DNA from: Candidatus Bathyarchaeota archaeon | GTDB taxonomy: Archaea; Thermoproteota; Bathyarchaeia; Bathyarchaeales; Bathyarchaeaceae | Assembly (NCBI GenBank): GCA_020346825.1 | Contig: CP070791.1 | Location: 879,376 to 887,992, forward strand | Length of the DNA: 8,617 bases | Reading direction: 5' to 3' | In this document: positions 1-5,458 of the stretch, one piece after another | How the letters are laid out: every line of letters begins with the position of its first letter | Position numbering within the stretch: the stretch's first letter is position 1 | Position numbers and translations under genes: made by a program | The notes under the pieces: generated by a model | What the model was told of the DNA's origin: nothing | Database searches by the model: none | Seen by the model: only the letters and a program-made list of their open reading frames with translations

Positions 1-291
1 AATGTGTGCTGCGACACGTTGGAGCGAGCAGGCTACGAAACCACAAGGGGAGGAAAACCGATTATTAGAGGTCTAACCCACAGCTTAGGTCACGGAGTTG
101 GCCTTGACATACATGAAAGCCCTAGGATGAGTGAATTCTACAAGTTTCACCTAGAAGAACATAACATCGTAACGGTTGAACCGGGACTCTATGACCCTGA
201 TATCGGCGGATTAAGAATAGAAGACATCGTAGAAGTAACAAAGACCGGATGCAATAACCTGACGAAAATGGAGATACGCTTGGAGGTTTAG
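1..291 (+). CDS. M24-family metallopeptidase (Xaa-Pro aminopeptidase/prolidase-like), C-terminal fragment
   Basis: The reading frame is open from the first base, so the gene begins before the window and only the last 96 codons are present; the GTG at position 4 is an internal codon. The fragment carries the end of a pita-bread-fold peptidase. Counting from the first codon, HSLGHGVGLDIHE supplies a metal-ligand His31 and the catalytic-type His38, VEPGLY supplies Glu60, and GLRIED supplies Glu74. These are the last three of the five dinuclear-metal ligands (D, D, H, E, E) known for the family. The two Asp ligands would lie upstream. Enzymes of this family remove N-terminal residues preceding proline or split X-Pro dipeptides in the cytoplasm. 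It converges with the moaD-like gene, 20 bp away, and shows no functional link with the other genes. The exact specificity cannot be told from this fragment. Confidence 0.9.
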   Translation, partial: NVCCDTLERAGYETTRGGKPIIRGLTHSLGHGVGLDIHESPRMSEFYKFHLEEHNIVTVEPGLYDPDIGGLRIEDIVEVTKTGCNNLTKMEIRLEV

Positions 292-311
292 AAGGGATAC
301 TGAGGAGGAAG

Positions 312-599
312 CTAACCTCCACTCATAAGGGTCATCAAAATAACATTGTCACCTTCACTTAACTTGGTGTCAACGTCATGGAGCTGGCCCATCAAAACCC
401 CGTTAACAGTAACCACAAATCCGGTCTTGACATCCTTTAACCCAGGCTCGTATACCTCCTTTCTGAAAGCTTCTCCATAAATTCCAGCGATTCTACTCAA
501 TAAATCAGAAAGGGAAGCACCTTCACTAAGCTCGAATTCCTCTTCACTCTTTTTCAACATATTCTTAATGAAACCAAAATATTGAACCTTGACTTTCAA
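312..599 (-). CDS. MoaD/ThiS-family sulfur-carrier protein
   Basis: This is a 95-residue ubiquitin-like beta-grasp protein ending in the diagnostic Gly94-Gly95, preceded by LMTLMSG. In this family the terminal glycine is adenylated and thiocarboxylated, and then donates sulfur to the pterin dithiolene (MoaD) or to thiazole (ThiS). The body fits MoaD: a first strand starting KVKVQYFG, a mid-protein segment VVTVNGVLM, and a late SEGDNVILM strand. Translation starts at TTG (597-599). The codon just before it is an in-frame TAG, and the next Met is residue 14, inside the fold. A GGTGGA site (604-609) lies 4 nt upstream. The gene diverges from the AOR gene; MoaD paralogues often accompany AOR genes, so supply of molybdopterin/tungstopterin sulfur is the likely role. 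A role in thiamine, tRNA thiolation or a SAMP-like modifier is not excluded. Confidence 0.85.
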   Translation of the reverse strand: MKVKVQYFGFIKNMLKKSEEEFELSEGASLSDLLSRIAGIYGEAFRKEVYEPGLKDVKTGFVVTVNGVLMGQLHDVDTKLSEGDNVILMTLMSGG

Positions 600-666
600 C
601 TAATCCACCAGCAAGAGCTAACCATTTTCTCAAAGTTACAGACTTTCATTAGTATTCTGAAGGAAG

Positions 667-680
667 AATAATATTTATTG
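667..680 (-). promoter_or_regulatory. Candidate TATA-like promoter of the moaD-like gene
   Basis: An AT-only run (AATAATATTTATT on the plus strand, AATAAATATTATT on the minus strand) lies about 70 bp before the TTG start at 599. With the usual archaeal TATA-to-start distance of about 25 nt, transcription would begin near 645 and leave a leader of about 45 nt. It contains one of two identical TAATATTTAT boxes in this intergenic region. The assignment rests on position and composition only. Confidence 0.35.
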
Positions 681-685
681 ATTAT

Positions 686-814
686 GTGTGCGTTCGAACA
701 GTTTCCCTAAGCGTTCTAGATGAGCTCTATGTATACATGAAGATTCTGACACGAGATGTGAGGTATGGAAATGATTATGTCAAAAGAACCGATAGGATAG
801 AGGAGAGAATTTAG
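686..814 (+). pseudogene. Possible remnant of a ribbon-helix-helix (CopG/VapB-type) regulator
   Basis: A frame of 42 codons runs from GTG 686 to TAG 812, with an internal ATG at 737. Its start, VRTVSLSVLDELY, resembles the beta-strand plus first helix of ribbon-helix-helix DNA-binding proteins (pattern xRTVSLxVxDELY). Further on, DVRYGNDYVKR followed by IEERI resembles the second helix of archaeal VapB-like antitoxins (DVNWSEYVRxAIEERI-like). Intact family members are usually longer (about 60-90 residues). Neither possible start has a good ribosome binding site, and two stops follow in a row (TAGTAG). It lies upstream of the AOR promoter box, so it is not part of that transcript. I read it as a decayed or truncated antitoxin or regulator gene. 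It could also be a real small protein, or chance. Confidence 0.3.
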
Positions 815-839
815 TAGAGTTCATATTCGGGTTCAGAGA

Positions 840-856
840 CAAAGATTAATATTTAT
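840..856 (+). promoter_or_regulatory. Candidate archaeal promoter (BRE + TATA) of the AOR operon
   Basis: The purine-rich CAAAGA, followed by TTAATATTTAT, has the order expected of a BRE next to a TATA box. It ends about 58 bp before the proposed TTG start at 915, so a transcript starting about 25 nt downstream (near 880) would have a leader of roughly 35 nt containing the strong Shine-Dalgarno site. The core TAATATTTAT (847-856) is identical to 669-678. Transcription start mapping would be needed to confirm it. Confidence 0.45.
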
Positions 857-901
857 CTATTCTTATCTCATACTTCTCTTCAATCATTGAATGTGATTAT
901 T

Positions 902-908
902 GGAGGAG
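902..908 (+). promoter_or_regulatory. Shine-Dalgarno site that fixes the AOR start
   Basis: GGAGGAG lies 6 nt before TTG 915. The longer frame that starts at TTG 900 would place this site inside the coding region (residues 2-3), with no ribosome site of its own. The site therefore favours 915 as the start, which also gives the family-typical N-terminus (SYAKQILRVDL). Confidence 0.8.
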
Positions 909-914
909 TTAAGA

Positions 915-2810
915 TTGAGTTACGCCAAACAAATATTGCGCGTAGACTTAGCAACTGGAAAGACTGAAGTCGAACCCTTGAAGGAACAGATGGCCAAGAA
1001 ATATCTGGGCGGCATAGGACTTGGAATGCGTCTGTTTCTGGACTACTCCAAGGGCGGTGTCGACGCTTTTAATCCTAGAAACCCTCTAGTATTTGCCACG
1101 GGTCCTCTTAGTGGGACTATGGCGCCCTCAGCAGGGAACAGCTACGCAGTAGTTTCGAAATCACCTCTGACTGAAGGAATAGCTGAATCCAAAGCTCACG
1201 GGTTCTTCGGAGCAGAATTGAAACGAGCTGGCTACGACGCAGTCATTTTTGCAGGTAAATCTGACAAACCTGTGTATGCTTGGATTGACGACGACTCAAT
1301 TCAACTGATGGATGCCCAGAATCTGATAGGGAAGTCACCCTACGAAACAGAGGTAGCTATCAGAGAAGACTTGGGTGATTTCTACATCCGTGTTTCCGCG
1401 ATTGGTGAAGCCGGAGAAAAACTTGTTCGAATTGCTTCCATCATAAATGACGAGTTCAGAGCTATTGGAAGAACCGGTATGGGCGCTGTAATGGGGTCCA
1501 AAAATCTAAAGGCTGTTGCTGTTCGTGGAACAAACGATGTGAACGTTGCAAATCCCGAAGAGTTCACCGAATTTGTAAGGATAATTCATGAGCGCATGAA
1601 AGGACCGGCTACACGAAAATATAGAACTCTAGGAACCCCAGAAAACGTTCTTGTCCTCAACGCCTTAGCAGCCTTACCTACACGAAATTTCAGTCAAGTC
1701 ACCTTCGAAGGCGCCGAAAAAGTTAGCGGGGAATACTTGAACGAGCGTTACATCAAGAAAATCATTGGCTGCGCGACGTGCGGCATGCGTTGCGACCACA
1801 TTGGAGTAGTTCCCGAAGGACCATTCAAAGGAGCCACTGCGAGGGTGGAATTCGAATGTTTATGGGCACTCGGACCAAACTGTGGTGTCGACCGTCTAGA
1901 TGCTATCATCGAAGCAATCTACCAATGCGACCTTTACGGCATGGACGGTATATCCACCGGCGTAATCGTAGGTTTTGCCATGGACTGTTACGAGAACGGA
2001 ATTCTAACCAAGAAGGATACTGACGGTTTAGATCTTCGCTTTGGAAACGCCGAAGCCCTAGTAGAGGCAGTCAAGAGAATGGGCTCCCGAAAAGGATGGC
2101 TAGGAGACGTACTTGCAGAGGGAACCATGAGGGCTGCAGAAAAAATTGGCAAAGGCGCAGTGAAATACGCGAATCATATCAAAGGATTGGAACTCCCGGG
2201 CTACGCCCTCAGAACATTGAAAACCGCTGCCTTGGGATTTTCGGTTTCCTTCCGTGGAGCTTGTCATCTTCGATCTGGAGCCTACTCACCCGATGTAAAG
2301 GGAAAAGTTGATCGGTTCAAAATAGAGAAGGGTCGAGGAAAGCTAGTCATGGACGGTGAAGACCTATACAATGTTGTCGACTCGCTTATTCTGTGCAAGT
2401 TCTCAAGGGGTGTATTCTACGAGGGAATCGACGAAATGGCAAAATACTACACCTTAGCCACAGGTATCGAAATGACCCCTGAAGAGCTTATACAAGCTGG
2501 TGAAAGAATAAACAACCTAGCGCGAGTCATCAACATCAGAGAAGGCAAGGGAACAAGAGAATATGACAATTTACCACCAAAAATAATGAACGTACCAGTT
2601 CCCGATGAAGGAATTGCAAAGGGAGCTTACGTCAACCAAAAAGAGTTCGACATAGGCTTAGATGACTACTACGAAGTACGAGGATGGACCAAGAAAGGAA
2701 TTCCCACCATTGAGAAACTCAAAGAACTGGGCTTGGACGATCTCGTTTCAATCGTAGAGAATAAGATCAGGTCAAAGGCTCCAAAGAAGAAAGGGAAAGG
2801 AGGGAAATAA
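915..2810 (+). CDS. aor: Tungsten-type aldehyde ferredoxin oxidoreductase (AOR family), catalytic subunit
   Basis: With the TTG start at 915 the protein has 631 residues, close to the family's usual 600-620 plus a Lys/Gly-rich tail. AOR enzymes oxidise aldehydes to acids (or the reverse) with a bis-tungstopterin and one [4Fe-4S] cluster, passing electrons to ferredoxin in the cytoplasm. The N-terminal domain starts with ILRVDLATGK and has the typical GRTGMGAVMGSKNLKA stretch. The cluster ligands are Cys286, Cys289 and Cys293 in CATCGMRC, plus Cys494. Pterin motifs are DLYGMD (339-344) and DSLILC (489-494); the second departs from the classical DxxGLC by having Ile for Gly. His451 in RGACHLR and a Glu in the 312-314 region are candidates for the catalytic His/Glu pair. 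A ferredoxin gene follows after 2 nt and a moaD-like gene is divergent upstream. The substrate is unknown, and BamB-like members that reduce other substrates share this fold. Confidence 0.93.
   Translation: MSYAKQILRVDLATGKTEVEPLKEQMAKKYLGGIGLGMRLFLDYSKGGVDAFNPRNPLVFATGPLSGTMAPSAGNSYAVVSKSPLTEGIAESKAHGFFGAELKRAGYDAVIFAGKSDKPVYAWIDDDSIQLMDAQNLIGKSPYETEVAIREDLGDFYIRVSAIGEAGEKLVRIASIINDEFRAIGRTGMGAVMGSKNLKAVAVRGTNDVNVANPEEFTEFVRIIHERMKGPATRKYRTLGTPENVLVLNALAALPTRNFSQVTFEGAEKVSGEYLNERYIKKIIGCATCGMRCDHIGVVPEGPFKGATARVEFECLWALGPNCGVDRLDAIIEAIYQCDLYGMDGISTGVIVGFAMDCYENGILTKKDTDGLDLRFGNAEALVEAVKRMGSRKGWLGDVLAEGTMRAAEKIGKGAVKYANHIKGLELPGYALRTLKTAALGFSVSFRGACHLRSGAYSPDVKGKVDRFKIEKGRGKLVMDGEDLYNVVDSLILCKFSRGVFYEGIDEMAKYYTLATGIEMTPEELIQAGERINNLARVINIREGKGTREYDNLPPKIMNVPVPDEGIAKGAYVNQKEFDIGLDDYYEVRGWTKKGIPTIEKLKELGLDDLVSIVENKIRSKAPKKKGKGGK
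2799..2803 (+). promoter_or_regulatory. Shine-Dalgarno site of the ferredoxin gene inside the AOR tail
   Basis: GGAGG lies 9 nt before ATG 2813 and is embedded in the Lys/Gly-rich last codons of AOR. The unusual KKKGKGGK tail of AOR therefore partly reflects this ribosome site, and it supports translational coupling of the two genes. Confidence 0.7.
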
Positions 2811-2812
2811 CC

Positions 2813-3307
2813 ATGCCCAAAATTCATGAAAAGAAGTTTGTCTCTGGAGACCCAGCTAAATGCGTAGGCTGCTGTGTTTGCGAATACGCATGTTCAATGG
2901 AGCAGGAGAAAACCTACAATCCAACAAAGGCTCGAATACGTGTCGTACGCCTGAACCCCTTCGTCAACCTAGCAGTTGCATGCAGGCTCTGCGAAGACGC
3001 TCCATGCGTGGCTGCATGCCCACGAGACGCGCTTGAGCAATCTGAGGAAACAGGCACAATCATAATCGACGAGGACAAATGCAACGGCTGCGGCTGGTGC
3101 ATCGAAGCTTGCGACTACGGCGCCGTCCAACTGCATCCAGAAACAAGAGTAGTGTACATCTGCAATCTCTGTGATGGTGAACCAAAGTGCGTGGAGTGGT
3201 GTCCAGAAGAGGCGTTAGACTTCACGACGAAAGACATTCTCTCACAAAAGTCAAGAGTCGCCGTAGTAAAGAAACTTTTTCAAGAAGCCCTGAAAGCAAC
3301 GACCTAG
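2813..3307 (+). CDS. Four-[4Fe-4S] ferredoxin-like electron-transfer subunit of AOR
   Basis: This 164-residue protein has sixteen cluster Cys in four groups: 17/20/23/27, 57/60/65/69, 90/93/96/100 and 117/120/126/130. Groups two and four have the longer CxxCx4-5CxxxCP spacing typical of HycB/DmsB/AorA-type subunits, so it should hold four [4Fe-4S] clusters as a wire. There is no signal peptide or membrane segment, so it is cytoplasmic. It starts at ATG 2 nt after the AOR stop, with a good ribosome site. The partner is almost certainly AOR: such AOR-plus-polyferredoxin pairs are known (the AorA small subunit of bacterial AOR, BamC beside BamB). It would carry electrons between the tungsten site and ferredoxin or another acceptor. 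An extra Cys21 sits inside the first motif. No AorC-like FAD subunit lies next to it on this strand. Confidence 0.9.
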   Translation: MPKIHEKKFVSGDPAKCVGCCVCEYACSMEQEKTYNPTKARIRVVRLNPFVNLAVACRLCEDAPCVAACPRDALEQSEETGTIIIDEDKCNGCGWCIEACDYGAVQLHPETRVVYICNLCDGEPKCVEWCPEEALDFTTKDILSQKSRVAVVKKLFQEALKATT

Positions 3308-3328
3308 CGAAATCCCAAATCCACCTGC

Positions 3329-3382
3329 TAAAAATCTTAAACTTTGCGCGCGTGGCTATAGACTGCTGTAGATTTCGCGCGC
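3329..3382. terminator. Convergent spacer with two-part hairpin and minus-strand T tract; possible terminator
   Basis: GCGCGCG (3346-3352) pairs with CGCGCGC (3376-3382). Inside it CTATAG (3356-3361) pairs with CTGTAG (3366-3371) through one T-G wobble and closes an ACTG loop; the TGG/ATTT bulge lies between the stems. This gives 13 pairs in 37 nt. The wobble pairs only in the plus-strand RNA (it becomes A-C on the minus strand), so that strand folds slightly better. On the minus strand a T5 tract (3334-3330) follows the hairpin, as expected for termination of the Hdr/protease transcript. The plus strand lacks a clear T tract. It may serve as a two-way transcript end or 3' stabiliser. Confidence 0.45.
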
Positions 3383-3402
3383 TCACTATAATCTAGATCG
3401 CT

Positions 3403-3936
3403 CTATGGAAGGGCTCCTAACAAAAGAGCAGTCACCGTCGTTGCCGTTTCTCCTATTTTTTGTGTTAAACCTTCTCCGAAACTAGTGTCCTCAGGTTGTA
3501 TTAAGAGTAGGGCGATCTTGGCATTGGTTGTCTTTGCAAGATACTCACAGAAAACTCTCAAAGGCAATGTATGGGTCGATATTGGTGGGTACTTCAGCAT
3601 TTGACTAGGTTCAATAAGATTTGAGGAGCCGGGTTTCCTGTTCAGCCTTGCAGCATCTAGGATCAATATATGTGTTGGTTTGAATTCGATTATTGATTCT
3701 AGGAAACTCTCAGGAACGGTTTCGCATTCTAATAGGTAGACAGATGGAGAGACTTGGTCTTGGAGGCTTCGTACGATTTCAACTCCCACAAAATCATCTT
3801 TACGAAGTGGATTCCCTATCCCTGCGACTACCACTTTTTGAGCGTTCAGAAGCCAGTTCTTCAAACCGTCTTCGACATCATTCTTCCCATTTCTATGACC
3901 AGACATAAATCTCAACTCTGAACAGACTCTTAGCAT
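3403..3936 (-). CDS. HycI-type [NiFe]-hydrogenase maturation protease
   Basis: This 177-residue protein belongs to the HycI/HyaD/HybD endopeptidases, which clip the C-terminal tail of a hydrogenase large subunit after nickel insertion. GIGNPLRKDDFVG (39-51) is the family signature, with Asp48 as a nickel-ligand position although the usual DDG is DDF here. LILDAARLNRKPG supplies Asp93 and STHTLPLR supplies His121, completing the D/E-D-H triad. IQPEDTSFGEGL is typical of the HycI branch. Two starts are possible: ATG 3936 and ATG 3906 (residue 11). Neither has a clear ribosome site, and the shorter form looks more family-like. It follows hdrB by 48 bp on the same strand, with no clear promoter between, so co-transcription is likely. 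No hydrogenase subunit lies in the window; one is expected nearby or elsewhere. Family assignment is firm, the target is not known. Confidence 0.88.
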   Translation of the reverse strand: MLRVCSELRFMSGHRNGKNDVEDGLKNWLLNAQKVVVAGIGNPLRKDDFVGVEIVRSLQDQVSPSVYLLECETVPESFLESIIEFKPTHILILDAARLNRKPGSSNLIEPSQMLKYPPISTHTLPLRVFCEYLAKTTNAKIALLLIQPEDTSFGEGLTQKIGETATTVTALLLGALP

Positions 3937-3984
3937 ATTGCCATAGATGTAGATGTGTCGAGAAGGCCCTCACATTTTTGGCGA

Positions 3985-4854
3985 CTAGTTAAGATTCAGG
4001 ATCTTGGAGGCTTTCACTCTGAGCTGTTCCAAACCCAGTTCGTCAGGGCTGAATCCCATGGCTAACCCCAATAGTTGTGTATAATGTAACACAGGAACTC
4101 CAAACTTTTCACTCAACACTCGTTCTATTCGGGGTTGGTTAAGATCAAACATCATATGACAGAAGGGACAGACAGTTATCAAAGCTTGGGCCCCAACAGC
4201 CTTGACATTACGAAGTTTTTCCCCTGTCAAATGGAGGGGGATCTTATCATTCACACCGATTATTGGTGCTCCACAGCATTCTGTCTCGTACATATAATCT
4301 AAACACAATGCTCCAGTTAATTCTATCAGTTTCTTCAGAATCACAGGGTTTTCAGGATCGTCAAAGCCTACGTATTTTGCAGGGCGCAGAACGTGGCATC
4401 CGTTATGTTCCGCCACCTTGAGTCCAGTGAGAGGGTTCTGGATTGCCTCCCTCATTCTCTTGAAGCCAACATCCTCTGCAAGCACTTGGACGAGGTGCTT
4501 GACCTTCACGATTCCTCCCCGGAATTCCAAATCGATTTCTTGCATAAATCCGTTAACCAACTCTTTTAGCTTCTTATCTTCTCGAAGAGCTTTGTTGACT
4601 TTACGCAGAGTACCCGCACACCCCGGACACAGAGTCATTATATCTAATCCCTTCTGTTCAGCCAAGCAAAGGTTCCTCGTCGCTAAGGTAAGCATCAACT
4701 CATGGTTTACTGGATCCAGAGGTAGTCCACAGCAATTAAACTCGGGCATTTCGACCAATTCTATGCTGAGTTTTTCTAGGACTTTTCTGGCGGAGATTTC
4801 GTAACTTGAGATTCTGTAGGGAATGACGCAGCCTAGAAAGAGCAGATACTTCAA
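3985..4854 (-). CDS. hdrB: HdrB-like heterodisulfide reductase subunit with two CCG domains
   Basis: HdrB carries the catalytic non-cubane [4Fe-4S] clusters that reduce disulfides such as CoM-S-S-CoB. From TTG 4854 the protein has 289 residues and starts KYLLFLGC, as HdrB proteins do. Both CCG motifs are complete: Cys9-x31-Cys41Cys42-x33-Cys76xxCys79 and Cys153-x39-Cys193Cys194-x34-Cys229xxCys232. It should therefore bind both catalytic clusters, unlike single-motif relatives. A longer form from TTG 4884 adds 10 basic residues, has no ribosome site and would overlap hdrC; a GGAGG lies between the two TTGs, 18 nt before 4854. With the shorter start, the hdrC stop and this start are separated by one base (TGA-G-TTG). 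The family is certain. Whether the substrate is CoM-S-S-CoB or another disulfide cannot be told, as no methanogenesis gene is present. Confidence 0.92.
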   Translation of the reverse strand: MKYLLFLGCVIPYRISSYEISARKVLEKLSIELVEMPEFNCCGLPLDPVNHELMLTLATRNLCLAEQKGLDIMTLCPGCAGTLRKVNKALREDKKLKELVNGFMQEIDLEFRGGIVKVKHLVQVLAEDVGFKRMREAIQNPLTGLKVAEHNGCHVLRPAKYVGFDDPENPVILKKLIELTGALCLDYMYETECCGAPIIGVNDKIPLHLTGEKLRNVKAVGAQALITVCPFCHMMFDLNQPRIERVLSEKFGVPVLHYTQLLGLAMGFSPDELGLEQLRVKASKILNLN

Positions 4855-4855
4855 C

Positions 4856-5458
4856 TCAGGCGTCCTGCCGTTCCTCCTTTTCAAGAGTTTTGGAAAGATG
4901 AGTCAGATTGAACAGTTTGGAAATGTCTTCAAGGTTGGCTTTGGGCAAAGGAGGTAACTCTTTCTCTGCTCTTCTTTTGAGGCGAAGCTCCGGAATCCTG
5001 TAGGCGTATCCAGTATTTCGTATATTGGAAACCAGCTCCTTAAAGACGACTGGCATTAAACCTTCCTTGGCAGCTAGGTTTCGAAGAGCCCTCAACACAT
5101 TGGCAATTTCTACTCCTTGTGGACAATGATCAATACAGGTAAAGCAGGCCGCGCATAGCCAGATAACGTCGCTTGATAGAACTCTGTCTTTCATGCCCAA
5201 TTGTGTCATTCTCATTAGTTTTCTGGGTCTATAGGTTTCGCTGAATTTTGCAATGGGGCAGTCAGCAGTGCAGGTGCCACATTGGAAGCACAACATGATT
5301 CTTTCGGCGCCTGGGATCTTGCTGATCTTGTATTTGAATTTAGGATCTAAATCGCTTGCCTTCAGTACAATTTTATGTTCAGTTCTTCCAAATTCTTTTT
5401 TTCGGTCGTTAGCTTGACCTCCATCAGAGTTAGGTTTGGTAGAGTCATGATTCTTCAT
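4856..5458 (-). CDS. hdrC: HdrC-like heterodisulfide reductase iron-sulfur subunit
   Basis: HdrC wires electrons from the flavin subunit to HdrB through two [4Fe-4S] clusters. Here the 200-residue protein has CFQCGTCTADCP (Cys57/60/63/67) and CAACFTCIDHCP (Cys102/105/108/112), with RPRKLMRM between, as in the HdrC/GlpC group. No membrane helix is visible, so it is the soluble HdrC type and not the HdrE/DsrM-linked type. The first 30 residues are polar, low in hydrophobics and probably disordered. ATG 5458 overlaps the 3' end of the NfnB-like gene by 14 nt; its ribosome site (GAGTG) is weak, so reinitiation after the upstream gene is likely. A start further inside is hard to find, since the next Met is residue 55. 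The gene order C then B, and the close coupling to both neighbours, argue for one complex. Confidence 0.92.
   Translation of the reverse strand: MKNHDSTKPNSDGGQANDRKKEFGRTEHKIVLKASDLDPKFKYKISKIPGAERIMLCFQCGTCTADCPIAKFSETYRPRKLMRMTQLGMKDRVLSSDVIWLCAACFTCIDHCPQGVEIANVLRALRNLAAKEGLMPVVFKELVSNIRNTGYAYRIPELRLKRRAEKELPPLPKANLEDISKLFNLTHLSKTLEKEERQDA

Larger units (their letters stand above)
600..914. other. Intergenic region between moaD-like gene and AOR gene
   Basis: This stretch of about 315 bp separates two divergent genes. It holds two exact copies of TAATATTTAT (669-678 and 847-856), a short open frame with ribbon-helix-helix-like residues (686-814), and the AOR Shine-Dalgarno site (902-908). 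No tRNA-like or other structured RNA stands out. The spacing suggests separate promoters: one facing left for the moaD-like gene and one facing right for AOR. Confidence 0.6.

Noticed and set aside
1778..2311. Open frames of 81 and 71 residues in other frames of the AOR gene
   Set aside because: Arg-rich, low-complexity translations typical of out-of-frame reading; AOR itself is continuous and intact here, so they do not indicate a frameshift.
3343..3394. Imperfect direct repeat around CGCGCG and CTATA in the convergent spacer
   Set aside because: The two copies match only with gaps and the same bases are better explained as the two arms of the hairpin at 3346-3382; no CRISPR or attachment-site character.
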